Of a stretch of DNA of 64,000 nt, positions 25,138 through 33,784 are shown piece by piece. Both the position numbers and the translations under genes were made by a program. The notes below the pieces were generated by a model. That model was not told the DNA's origin. It saw nothing but the letters and a program-made list of their open reading frames with translations, and made no database searches. The stretch's first letter is position 1. Each line of letters begins with the position of its first letter. The DNA lies in the NCBI GenBank assembly GCA_017399105.1, contig JAFQEJ010000028.1, positions 1-64,000 on the forward strand, read 5' to 3'. Source of the stretch: Clostridia bacterium (lineage in GTDB: Bacteria; Bacillota; Clostridia; Oscillospirales; CAG-272).

Positions 25138-25791
25138 TTATTTTTTGTTAACGCCGCCTACAAAGGCATCATACCAATGAGGCTTTGGTTCGTTTTTCAC
25201 TTCATGTCTGCCGTAGAGCGAGAAAAATTCATCTTTCAGCATGGAACAATAGCCGATGCTGCGATAGGAATCCTTCACATAGAGTGCTTCCCTGCGTATG
25301 CCTTCAAACTTCATGCCGCATTTCTCCATGACACGGCGGCTTTTTTCGTTTCCGGTCATGTAGCGTGCCTCAATCCGATTGAAGCCGAGCGTTTCAAAGC
25401 CGACACGAAGAATCTCGCGAAGTGCCTCGGGTGCATAGCCGAAGCCCCAATAATCGGGTGCGAGCACATAACCGACCTCGGCTGAGTTATTTTTTTCATC
25501 GATCGCCGCAAAGCCGCAGGTACCGATCATTCTGCCGTTTTCCTTCAGCTCCAGCGCCCAGTCATAAAACTGCCCCGAGCGATACTGCGTCTGGAGTGCA
25601 TCGATATAGCGGCGGGTATACTCGCGCGACTCATGGGGAATCCAGAGAAGATAGCGGGTGACCTCTTCCCTTTTTGAATAATCGTACATATTCTCGCAGT
25701 CTTTCGGCAGGATGCGGCGCAGGATAAGTCTCTCTGTTTCGATTGTGGGGATACGGACAAAATAGCGTGCGAGCCTGTTTTTCAGCATCAT
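25138..25791 (-). CDS. GNAT-family N-acetyltransferase (RimJ/RimL-like)
   Basis: Acetyl-CoA-dependent transferase of 217 residues. The N-terminus (TIETERLILRRILPKDCENMYDY) and the acceptor region GYVLAPDYWGFGYAPEAL are typical of the Acetyltransf_3 branch. The late motif RIEARYMTGNEKSRRVMEKCGM is the usual beta6-helix. The substrate may be a ribosomal protein N-terminus or a small amine. The last residues (PKPHWYDAFVGGVNKK) extend past the domain. It is directly upstream of pyrB and probably co-transcribed. Confidence 0.88.
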   Translation of the reverse strand: MMLKNRLARYFVRIPTIETERLILRRILPKDCENMYDYSKREEVTRYLLWIPHESREYTRRYIDALQTQYRSGQFYDWALELKENGRMIGTCGFAAIDEKNNSAEVGYVLAPDYWGFGYAPEALREILRVGFETLGFNRIEARYMTGNEKSRRVMEKCGMKFEGIRREALYVKDSYRSIGYCSMLKDEFFSLYGRHEVKNEPKPHWYDAFVGGVNKK

Positions 25792-25827
25792 GACAATGTC
25801 CTTCCCTTTTGATCGTTTTTGTCGATA

Positions 25828-26712
25828 TTACTCCACACCCATCAGAATCTCTGCGAGAATGGAATCCTTACCGATAATGACTGTTTTCTCATCTCCGTTG
25901 AGGGTAGCCTTCAGTGCATCAAGAGAAGCGGTGAATTCATAAAATTCCTTCTTCTCATCGGTATCGTAGGCTGCGGCAAGAGCGCGCATATATTCCGCTT
26001 CACCTTCCGCTTCGATGCGGGCTGCCTCGGCTTCGGCGTTGGAGATGATGATATTGACCTCTTTATCCACATCATTGCGGATGATGGAGGCTTCGTACTC
26101 GCCGTCGGCTGTGTACTTCTCGGCAATCTGATTGCGCTCGGAGATCATGCGGGTATATACCGCCTGTTCATTGTCGGCAGGCAGGTCGAGACGCTTGATC
26201 TTTACATCTACAATATGGATACCGTAGGTAGACGAGAGCTCACGAACCTCTTCCGTGATATGCTCATAAAATTCGTTGCGCTCTGCACCGTCCTCCTGAT
26301 TGATGATGGCGTTCTGCTCCATGGTACCCATGGAATTCTTCAGCGCGTTGTAGGTGACTACATCCAGGCGATTTTCAGCTTCACCAAGGTTTCCGAGCGT
26401 CTTGAAGAAGGTCAGCGGATCATCGATTTCCCAGAGGATGTAGCTGTCTACCGTCATATTCTTTTTATCCGAGGTAAGCACCTCAGAGGGCGGAATATCG
26501 TAGAGCATGATGGTCTTGGGGAATTTCCTGATCGAATCGATGAAGGGAATCTTAAACTTGAGTCCTGCTTCGGAGACGGTATTCTCGATCTTGGAGAAGC
26601 GCACGATGCAGGCGTATTCGTTTTCGGCTACAGTATAGCAGGAAGAGAAAAAAACCACTGCTGCTATAACGAGAATAATCGGGATGATAATTTTTAATAC
26701 TTTAGCCTTCAT
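25828..26712 (-). CDS. hflC: SPFH/HflC-family membrane protease modulator
   Basis: Band-7/stomatin-family protein, 294 residues, with one N-terminal membrane helix (IIIPIILVIAAVVFFSSC) and a PHB/SPFH domain. A long C-terminal helix rich in Ala/Glu (NAEAEAARIEAEGEAEYMRAL) follows, as in HflC. Partnering with HflK, it caps membrane proteases such as FtsH. The ATG at 26712 is chosen because AGGAG lies upstream at normal spacing. A GTG three codons earlier is the alternative. It overlaps the end of hflK by 11 bp. Confidence 0.88.
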   Translation of the reverse strand: MKAKVLKIIIPIILVIAAVVFFSSCYTVAENEYACIVRFSKIENTVSEAGLKFKIPFIDSIRKFPKTIMLYDIPPSEVLTSDKKNMTVDSYILWEIDDPLTFFKTLGNLGEAENRLDVVTYNALKNSMGTMEQNAIINQEDGAERNEFYEHITEEVRELSSTYGIHIVDVKIKRLDLPADNEQAVYTRMISERNQIAEKYTADGEYEASIIRNDVDKEVNIIISNAEAEAARIEAEGEAEYMRALAAAYDTDEKKEFYEFTASLDALKATLNGDEKTVIIGKDSILAEILMGVE

Positions 26713-27730
26713 TTGCCGCACTCTCCTCTCCTGTTGTTAAATCTGCAGATGATACAAGCGATTCCAGCGGAAGCAGCTTCTGTACGCCGGTATCTGAGGT
26801 ATCAATATAGACCTTCACACCGGGAAGTGCTTCCGATATAGCCTCGTAATACATACGGATGCGTGTAATCTCGGGATTCAGCTTGTATTCGTTATACATG
26901 GCTTCAAATTTTGCCACGATCTTGGCTGCCTCGTTGATGCGGTTCTGCTTTAAGAATTCCGCATTCTGGATCAGCTTGTCGGCGGTGGCATTCGCCTTGG
27001 GTATCTCTGCGTTCTGATATGCTTTTGCCTGATTGATGACGGTCTCGGCGCCCTGCTTTGCGGTTTCAACAGCCTTGAAGGCTTCTATAACCTCCTGTGT
27101 GGGCGGTTCACTGTCCTGAATCTTGATATCGGTGAGCATCAGACCGATGTCATATTCCTCGAGCACCTCGGTGATCAGCTCCTTGACGCGGATCTGGATT
27201 TCCTCCTTGCCGGTGGTCAGAACATCATCGACCACAGCCGAGCCGATGACATTGCGGATCTGGCTCTGAACAAGGTTTTTGAGGATTGCCTCGGGCTGGT
27301 AGGAATTATATAAATATTTCTCGGGATTGGAGATTTTATACTCGACAAAGAAGTCAACATTGACGATATTGTAGTCTCCGGTGATCATCTTGCTTTCGTT
27401 TTCGATGGTATCATATCCATCGTCATCCTTTGAATTGCTGCGGTAACCCAGCTCAATCTTCTGGTAAATGTTGACATCCACCTTCTCGACATGCTGAATG
27501 CCGAAGGGCAGCTTGAAATGCATACCGGCGCCGGTTACCTCTGTGACCCTGCCGAATGTGGTTACCACAGCCTGCTGCTTATCGTCTACTGTGTACCAGC
27601 AGCTTGTGGCGGTGATGAATAAAAAGACGAGTATGACAACGATAAGAGCGATCTTCCCTGCTTTTTGAGGCTTGATTTCAATCTTTTTCGTTGTTTTATC
27701 GTGGAAAGGCGGTTGATTTCCGAAATTCAT
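26702..27730 (-). CDS. hflK: SPFH/HflK-family membrane protease modulator
   Basis: 342-residue partner of HflC. A cytoplasmic N-terminus (NFGNQPPFHDK) precedes a membrane helix (about 27-46, IALIVVILVFLFITATSCW). The SPFH domain includes TFGRVTEVTGAGMHFKLPFG, and a helical tail with NQAKAYQNAEIPKANATADKL follows. Strong RBS AAAGGAGGAG. Gene order hflK-hflC with overlap is the usual arrangement. ftsH is not in the window, so the protease partner is encoded elsewhere. Confidence 0.9.
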   Translation of the reverse strand: MNFGNQPPFHDKTTKKIEIKPQKAGKIALIVVILVFLFITATSCWYTVDDKQQAVVTTFGRVTEVTGAGMHFKLPFGIQHVEKVDVNIYQKIELGYRSNSKDDDGYDTIENESKMITGDYNIVNVDFFVEYKISNPEKYLYNSYQPEAILKNLVQSQIRNVIGSAVVDDVLTTGKEEIQIRVKELITEVLEEYDIGLMLTDIKIQDSEPPTQEVIEAFKAVETAKQGAETVINQAKAYQNAEIPKANATADKLIQNAEFLKQNRINEAAKIVAKFEAMYNEYKLNPEITRIRMYYEAISEALPGVKVYIDTSDTGVQKLLPLESLVSSADLTTGEESAANEG

Positions 27731-27852
27731 TTTAACTCCTCCTTTGAATGATTCTTGGATAATTATAAATCATAAACAAATGATTTTCAATAGAATGACA
27801 TCGGTTATTTGTAAAATTTTTATTTTGCCGTCACATTATTTACAATTTTGTC

Positions 27853-27881
27853 TTTACAGAAGGGCGGTTGTCTATTAAAAT
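27853..27881 (+). promoter_or_regulatory. Promoter of proC
   Basis: TTTACA and TAAAAT with a 17-bp spacer, 33 bp before the chosen proC start. An overlapping TATAAT lies 3 bp downstream. Confidence 0.6.
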
Positions 27882-27914
27882 ATAATAAATAACTTTTTTT
27901 GTTTGGAGTCCCTT

Positions 27915-28730
27915 ATGAATCCTACCTTTTCATTTCTCGGTGCCGGCAACATGGCTGAAGCCATCATCGTCGGTATCAAATCGAGCATGCCCGAGGCAGA
28001 GATTACCGTCTTTGTCCGCAATGAGACGAAGCAGAAGCGGTTTGAAGCACACGGCTGCAGATGCACCTATAATCTCGCCGATGCACTCTCGGCTGCAAGG
28101 TATATATTTCTCTCTGTAAAGCCGCAGAATTTCGCAGAGCTGCTTGATGACATGGCGGCGTGTGCTCCCTCCGATGATCATGTTTATGTCACCATTGCTG
28201 CCGGAATCACCACTTCACGTGTTGCAGATTCACTGGGTGCTCACATCGCCTGCATCCGCACCATGCCCAACACGCCGCTACTTCTTGGCGAGGGGGTAAC
28301 CGCAATCTGCAGAAATGAGCAGGTCGGTGACGCTGACTTTTCCTTTATCACTTCCCTCTTCGGAAAGCTCGGTGAAACACTGATTCTTCCCGAGGAGAAA
28401 ATGGATGCGGTCATTTCGGTCAGCGGGAGCTCGCCTGCCTATATCTATCTGGTTATAAAATCCATGGTCAATGCGGCAATTGCCTCGGGCTTTGAGCGGG
28501 AGGATGCCATGCGCGCGGTCTGTGCCACGATAAAGGGCGCCTGTGATATGGCAATCACCACCGGAAAGACGCCTGAAGAGTTGATTTCTGCTGTCACCTC
28601 AAAGGGCGGCACCACCGAGCGGGCGATGAATGTGCTTTACGATGCCGATCTTGAGGGCATCCTCACACGGGCAATGAAAGCCTGCGATGACCGTGCTGCC
28701 GAGATGACAAGACTCTTCTCGGAGGAATAA
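27915..28730 (+). CDS. proC: Pyrroline-5-carboxylate reductase
   Basis: Last step of proline synthesis, NAD(P)H-dependent, 271 residues. Family features are FLGAGNMAEAIIVGI (Rossmann), SVKPQNFAELL, RTMPNTPLLLGEGVTAI, and the C-terminal dimer domain VSGSSPAYIYLVI and TSKGGTTERAMNVL. The ATG at 27915 is used because TTTGGAG lies 6 nt upstream. An in-frame TTG at 27903 overlaps that site and is unlikely. proA and proB are not adjacent. Confidence 0.96.
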   Translation: MNPTFSFLGAGNMAEAIIVGIKSSMPEAEITVFVRNETKQKRFEAHGCRCTYNLADALSAARYIFLSVKPQNFAELLDDMAACAPSDDHVYVTIAAGITTSRVADSLGAHIACIRTMPNTPLLLGEGVTAICRNEQVGDADFSFITSLFGKLGETLILPEEKMDAVISVSGSSPAYIYLVIKSMVNAAIASGFEREDAMRAVCATIKGACDMAITTGKTPEELISAVTSKGGTTERAMNVLYDADLEGILTRAMKACDDRAAEMTRLFSEE

Positions 28731-28763
28731 GTTCACTGTCGCCGACATATCTTGATATCGGTG

Positions 28764-29375
28764 ATGGATATGGACAAACATAAGCAAATTTCCGTGAAGC
28801 TTCGGCTGCTCTTCTTCTTTTTTATGCTGGGCACGCTGGCATACACACTGGGAATACTGGCATATATTTACGGCGGAATCAGGGAGCTTCCCACCGAACG
28901 GATGATGCGCATTTTCGATGTGAGCGGACTGATCGGTGTACCGCTGCTCGATGGGGTCAGATCGTTTATCTCCTCGACATTTCTTGATACGGGACTGTTG
29001 ATGCTGATTTTTATTTCGGGTATGACCCCCTTTGCACTGCATATTTCCTCGCTGATTCTGCTTGCTTATGCCGCCTTCTGCGGATACACTGCCCCTGCCA
29101 TCGCGGCTGAGCTGACGCTGCGCGGGACAGATGGTGCACTTCTTTTCGCAGTATTTATCATCGCCTCTGTGGCAATGATTCTGCTTTTTGCGCGCGCTTC
29201 TGCTCTTTCCTATCGTTTTTCCCGCGAGTGTGCGCACTTTGGATTCTCTCTGCGGCATTTTGCACTTTCACCTGCCGCATTCCGCTATGTACCCGACTAT
29301 TTGCTGCTGATTGCATGCTTTATCCTGCTGCGCTTTCTGCGATCATTTGGTTTTATTCTGATTACAACATTCTGA
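28764..29375 (+). CDS. Hypothetical polytopic membrane protein
   Basis: I do not recognise this protein. It has about 203 residues with five hydrophobic segments (near 12-38, 64-80, 83-100, 117-136 and 165-190), an Arg-rich loop (SALSYRFSREC) and a C-terminal helix. It could be a SpoIIM-like or ABC-2-like membrane partner, but no motif decides. The start is uncertain: a TTG at 28752 and an ATG at 28770 are alternatives, and no strong ribosome site is seen. It lies between proC and a YesL-like gene, 20 bp from the latter, so the two may work together. Confidence 0.6.
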   Translation: MDMDKHKQISVKLRLLFFFFMLGTLAYTLGILAYIYGGIRELPTERMMRIFDVSGLIGVPLLDGVRSFISSTFLDTGLLMLIFISGMTPFALHISSLILLAYAAFCGYTAPAIAAELTLRGTDGALLFAVFIIASVAMILLFARASALSYRFSRECAHFGFSLRHFALSPAAFRYVPDYLLLIACFILLRFLRSFGFILITTF

Positions 29376-29395
29376 CAAAGACAAGGAATTTTAAA

Positions 29396-30382
29396 ATGGC
29401 TGTTTCATCCAACAAGAAAAAGAAATTCAATCTCTACAACCTCTTTAACGGCGGTGAGGGCAAGGGCATCAAGAAGGAGCCCGAGGGTCCCAAGAATCTT
29501 AAAAATTTCTTCAAATCCTTCTCCATCCATTTTCGCGATCTGGTGAAGGTCAATTTATTTATGGTGCTGGGTAACTTCCCCATCATATTTGTCATCATCG
29601 CCATGACCGGCCTTTTCAATCTCGACACGGTACAGCCTCAGCATCAGCTTTTTTCCAATCTGTACGGTATGATGCAGTTTGATGTTTCGCCTGTTTCCGC
29701 GGCGCTCTTCGGTGTCTTCGGTGTACAGAAGTATGCAACGGTTGCGACAACCGCCACCTATATATGCATGTCGCTGGGAGCGCTTATCATTTTCACCTTC
29801 GGCTATGTGAATGTGGGTACCACATACATTCTTCGCAACATTGTCAAGGGCGAGCCCATCTTCTTCTGGCATGATTTCTGGTATGCTATCAAGCGCAATA
29901 AGGTACAGGGGATGATCCTCGGCATTCTTGATGTACTCTTTCTCGGGCTGATTGTTTATGATGTCTGGACCTATGCGCTGAACACGGGAATCAGCCTCTT
30001 CAATATCTTCTTCTGGATCACTATCGCAATCTCGCTTTTCTATATCATCATGAGATTCTATATGTATATTCTGATGGTGACCTTCGACCTGTCGATTTTT
30101 AAAATCCTTAAAAATTCGCTGATCTTTATGATTCTCGGCATCAGACGCAATCTGATGGCACTGCTCGGTATTGTTATTGTCGGTTTCATGACTTTCATGA
30201 TCTGCTATTATCTGCCGACGCTGGGCATTCTCATTCCCTTCCTGCTTCTCTTCGGTGCATGCTCCTATATGTCCTGTTATGCGGCTTATCCGAAGATCAA
30301 GGAGATCATGATTGATCCTTATTATGATGAGGATGAAGAGGACGAAGACATGCCTGAGCCGGTCTTCCGCGATATGGGCTGA
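29396..30382 (+). CDS. YesL/DUF624-like membrane protein
   Basis: 328-residue membrane protein with a basic N-terminal region (residues 1-50, rich in Lys) followed by six hydrophobic segments. An acidic tail (DEDEEDEDM) closes it. The arrangement and segments such as VKVNLFMVLGNFPIIFV and FWHDFWYAIKRN resemble the DUF624/YesL family found near sugar ABC transporters. Function is unknown. RBS AAGGA precedes the ATG at 29396. The long upstream frame is noncoding. It is probably co-transcribed with the preceding membrane protein gene. Confidence 0.75.
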   Translation: MAVSSNKKKKFNLYNLFNGGEGKGIKKEPEGPKNLKNFFKSFSIHFRDLVKVNLFMVLGNFPIIFVIIAMTGLFNLDTVQPQHQLFSNLYGMMQFDVSPVSAALFGVFGVQKYATVATTATYICMSLGALIIFTFGYVNVGTTYILRNIVKGEPIFFWHDFWYAIKRNKVQGMILGILDVLFLGLIVYDVWTYALNTGISLFNIFFWITIAISLFYIIMRFYMYILMVTFDLSIFKILKNSLIFMILGIRRNLMALLGIVIVGFMTFMICYYLPTLGILIPFLLLFGACSYMSCYAAYPKIKEIMIDPYYDEDEEDEDMPEPVFRDMG

Positions 30383-30402
30383 TCTTATTTAATTTAACAT
30401 TC

Positions 30403-30444
30403 AAAAAGGGGCTGACGCATTGCAAATGCGTCAACCCTTCTTTT
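30403..30444 (+). terminator. Convergent terminator between YesL-like and tgt genes
   Basis: AAGGG-CTGACGCATT pairs with AATGCGTC-CCCTT, with A/T runs on both sides, so it can serve both strands. Confidence 0.8.
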
Positions 30445-30496
30445 ATTACATTGTACCGTTATATCAACCGAGACGCTGCACACCGCAAACAGCCTT

Positions 30497-31633
30497 TTAC
30501 ATCTCGGATCGTTCGCCAAGGACAATGCGGTACTTATTATAGAAGCTCTCGTAATAGCCTCCGTCCAGTGTTTCACGGATCTTTTCCATCAGATCGTTAT
30601 AAAAGTAGAGATTATGCAGCACGCAAAGACGCATGCCGAGAGTTTCCTTCGCCTTGAGAAGATGACGGATATAGGAGCGGGAATAGCTGCGGCAGGCGGG
30701 ACACTGACAGCTTTCGTCGATAGGTCTGCCGTCTGCGATATACTTCTCGTTCATGATATTCATCTTTCCGTGCCAGGTAAAGAGATTGCCGTGGCGGGCA
30801 TTACGGCTGGGCATAACGCAGTCGAAGAAATCGACACCTCGCCACACTGCCTCGAGGATATTTACAGGAGTTCCGACACCCATAAGATAACGGGGCTTTT
30901 CAGTCGGCATAAAGGGTTCTACCACATCGATGGTATTGTACATCTCCTCTGCACTCTCACCGACAGCAAGACCGCCGATTGCATAGCCGTCGAGATCCAT
31001 TTCGGCAATGCGCTTCATGTGATCCATGCGAAGGTCTTCATAGGTGCTTCCCTGATTGATACCGAAGAGAAGCTGGTTAGGATTGATGGTATCGGGAAGT
31101 GAATTGAGCCGCGCCATTTCAACCTTGCAGCGCTCCAGCCATCTTGCAGTGCGGGCACAGGACATCTTTGCATAGTGGTATTCACAGGGATTTTCCACGC
31201 ACTCATCAAATGCCATGGCGATGGTGGAGGCGAGGTTGGACTGAATCTGCATACTCTCCTCGGGACCCATGAAAATACGCTTGCCGTCGATGTGAGAAGC
31301 GAAGGTCACGCCTTCTTCCTTAATCTTGCGGAGCTGAGCCAGCGAGAACACCTGGAATCCGCCGCTGTCGGTGAGGACAGGCTTATCCCAGTTGAAGAAT
31401 TTGTGGATGCCGCCCATATCGTGGATGAGTCGGTCGCCGGGACGGATATGCAGATGGTAGGTATTGGACAGCTCCACCTGGCACTTCAGCTCGCGCAGAT
31501 CCATGGTGGAGACGCCGCCCTTGATGGCAGCGCAGGTACCCACATTCATAAACACAGGGGTTTCGATTACGCCGTGAACCGTTTCCAGTCTGCCGCGGCG
31601 TGCTCTTTTTTCTTTCTTGATTAATGTAAACAT
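30497..31633 (-). CDS. tgt: tRNA-guanine transglycosylase
   Basis: Exchanges guanine-34 for preQ1 in tRNAs with GUN anticodons, 378 residues. Motifs are LTDSGGFQVFSL (substrate Asp), FDECVE, GIGGLAVGE-type AIGGLAVGESAEE, and DCVMPSRNARHG with the nucleophile Asp. The zinc site is CxCxxC...H (CQCPACRSYS and CVLHNLYF). It is the last gene of the miaB-ylbF-mutS-mutL-tgt block, separated from mutL by 69 bp. queA is not adjacent. Confidence 0.97.
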   Translation of the reverse strand: MFTLIKKEKRARRGRLETVHGVIETPVFMNVGTCAAIKGGVSTMDLRELKCQVELSNTYHLHIRPGDRLIHDMGGIHKFFNWDKPVLTDSGGFQVFSLAQLRKIKEEGVTFASHIDGKRIFMGPEESMQIQSNLASTIAMAFDECVENPCEYHYAKMSCARTARWLERCKVEMARLNSLPDTINPNQLLFGINQGSTYEDLRMDHMKRIAEMDLDGYAIGGLAVGESAEEMYNTIDVVEPFMPTEKPRYLMGVGTPVNILEAVWRGVDFFDCVMPSRNARHGNLFTWHGKMNIMNEKYIADGRPIDESCQCPACRSYSRSYIRHLLKAKETLGMRLCVLHNLYFYNDLMEKIRETLDGGYYESFYNKYRIVLGERSEM

Positions 31634-31702
31634 GCTTTTTTCACTCCGAGTACAGCGGAGCTTCTCCTTTATATTTCCATGCCGCAGATCACGGCAGGAT
31701 CG

Positions 31703-33766
31703 TCAGATTCGTTTGAATTGCTTTTCGATATCATGCTTGCTCATTTCGATAGCAACCGGACGGCCGTGAGGGCAGACCTTAATATCGGTCAGCGAGAGCA
31801 GTCGGTCGCAGATCCAGCGGATATTTTCCTCTGCATAGATGCGTCCCGCTTTGATTGCGGCTTTACAGGATGCCTGATAGAGCGCCTTTTCGTAAAAGCT
31901 CTCACGGGAGGTATCTACCGTTCCCGTGCCGTCGGCAAGTCTGCCTGCTATGGTAGCAAGCAGTGTCTGTGCCTGATTCTGATCGAGAGCGGCGGGAATC
32001 TGCGTGATCTCCACATTGATTTGCCGGTGCTCTCTTACGGTATAATCAAATCCGCAGGACTTGATTTCATCGGCATATTCGATGAGCGAAGCGCATTCCT
32101 CGGGCGTCATATGCAGCTCAATGGGAATGAGGAGTACCTGGGAATAGGAGGCTCCCACCTGCATATTGCGCTTCATTTCCTCGAAAATAATGCGCTCATG
32201 GGCAGCGTGCTTGTCGATCATCAGAACGGTGTCGCCAAGCTCTATGAACACATAAGAATTGAAGGCTTCGCCAAGCATTTTGTAGTGGGGCACCTTCAAT
32301 TCGGGGGAGCGGCGCTCCTCGGAGGGGCGAACATAATTTGATTCGGCAGGCATCGCTTCCGCTGCCGGTTGAGGTTCGCTCTCCTTCACATAAGCGGAGA
32401 GATCGAGATTCAGATCGGGCATCACATCAAGGGGGATCACAGGGATTTCCTCGGATGCGGGATTTTCAGACACAGGTGCCTGATATGGCCGCAGAGGAGG
32501 AACAAGCTGATCGATAGTTGGCTCATTTTCCTCAAGTACCGCAGGAGACTCTTGACGAGGCTTTTCTTTTGGGGATACCTCGTCCTTTGGAGGAAGACTT
32601 GGAATTCTTTCATCGGGAGAGGCAAGCCGCGGTTCGTCAAAGGCAATTTTACTCTGTGCAGCCTTGGTTTTATCTTCGTCGTTGGTATAGGGATCGTAGA
32701 TAGGTACAAAGGGATTGAGTCCGCGAACATTTTCACCGGTCAACATTCCCGGCTCCATGGTGACTCTTGGACGGTCGAGGTGCTCTGTCAGGGTATTGCG
32801 AACCGAAGAATAGATGGCATCAAAGACGATCTTTTCGTTGGAAAACTTCACCTCAAGCTTGGCGGGATGGACATTGACATCCACATAAGCGGGATGGAGG
32901 ATGATATTGAGCACACAGGTCGGGAAGCGGTCTGAGGGGATATAGGAATCAAATGCTGCTTCCAGCGCTGCAGCGGCTGTGCGGCTCTTCACATAGCGAC
33001 CGTTGATGAAGAAATTCTGACAGTTTCGGTTGGCACGGGTGTTGTCCGGTCTGCCGATATAGCCTTCTACTTCAACTCCGTCGGTCATACCCGAAACTTT
33101 GGCGGATTTTTTTGCGAAGTCTCTGCCGAGAACGGCATAAATGGCATTGATCAGCTTCCCGTCGCCCTCGGTGGCAAATTTTCGCTGATTATCGGCAATA
33201 AATGCGATTGCGATATCGGGACGGGAGAGGGCGATTTTTTCCACAACGGCTCCCACGGCAAGACCTTCGGATGCGTCTTTTTTCAGGAATTTTCGGCGTG
33301 CGGGAACATTGGCAAAGAGCTCCTCCACGATCACGGTGGTTCCCTCACGGCATCCGGCGTCGGTGATATCGGTAATCTCGCCGTTGCAGCTCTCAAGGAG
33401 CGTTCCAACCGTTTCCTCTGCGGTTTTGGTCATGATACGCATCTTCGACACCGCAGAGATAGCAGCCAATGCCTCACCGCGGAAGCCGAGGGTCATGATG
33501 CCGTCGAGGTCGGCAGCGTCTCTGATCTTGCTTGTGGCATGTCGGAGCACAGACAGACGCACATCGTCGCGCGTCATACCGCATCCGTTATCGCTTACGC
33601 GGATGAAGGTTATACCGCCGCGCTTAATCTCCACGGTGATTTCATCGGCACCTGCATCGATGGCATTTTCGAGCAGTTCCTTCACCGCTGATGCCGGACG
33701 GTCGACAACCTCGCCTGCTGCGATCATATTGGCAACATGAAAGTCAAGTACATTGATTTTTGCCAT
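31703..33766 (-). CDS. mutL: DNA mismatch repair protein MutL
   Basis: Matchmaker and nicking endonuclease of mismatch repair, 687 residues. The N-terminal GHKL ATPase has IAAGEVVDRPASAVKELLENAIDAGA, SDNGCGM and GFRGEALAAI. A proline-rich linker lies around 335-460. The C-terminal domain carries the endonuclease motif as DKHAAHERIIFEE (the usual DQHA has Lys for Gln), ACKAAIKAG and CPHGRP. These features imply an active, methyl-independent nicking MutL. It is 18 bp downstream of mutS. Confidence 0.97.
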   Translation of the reverse strand: MAKINVLDFHVANMIAAGEVVDRPASAVKELLENAIDAGADEITVEIKRGGITFIRVSDNGCGMTRDDVRLSVLRHATSKIRDAADLDGIMTLGFRGEALAAISAVSKMRIMTKTAEETVGTLLESCNGEITDITDAGCREGTTVIVEELFANVPARRKFLKKDASEGLAVGAVVEKIALSRPDIAIAFIADNQRKFATEGDGKLINAIYAVLGRDFAKKSAKVSGMTDGVEVEGYIGRPDNTRANRNCQNFFINGRYVKSRTAAAALEAAFDSYIPSDRFPTCVLNIILHPAYVDVNVHPAKLEVKFSNEKIVFDAIYSSVRNTLTEHLDRPRVTMEPGMLTGENVRGLNPFVPIYDPYTNDEDKTKAAQSKIAFDEPRLASPDERIPSLPPKDEVSPKEKPRQESPAVLEENEPTIDQLVPPLRPYQAPVSENPASEEIPVIPLDVMPDLNLDLSAYVKESEPQPAAEAMPAESNYVRPSEERRSPELKVPHYKMLGEAFNSYVFIELGDTVLMIDKHAAHERIIFEEMKRNMQVGASYSQVLLIPIELHMTPEECASLIEYADEIKSCGFDYTVREHRQINVEITQIPAALDQNQAQTLLATIAGRLADGTGTVDTSRESFYEKALYQASCKAAIKAGRIYAEENIRWICDRLLSLTDIKVCPHGRPVAIEMSKHDIEKQFKRI

Positions 33767-33784
33767 TCCGGCACCTCCTGTAGT

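Noticed and set aside
32369..32935. 188-codon plus-strand ORF opposite the mutL linker
   Set aside because: It is antisense to a full-length mutL frame, and mutL motifs are present on both sides.
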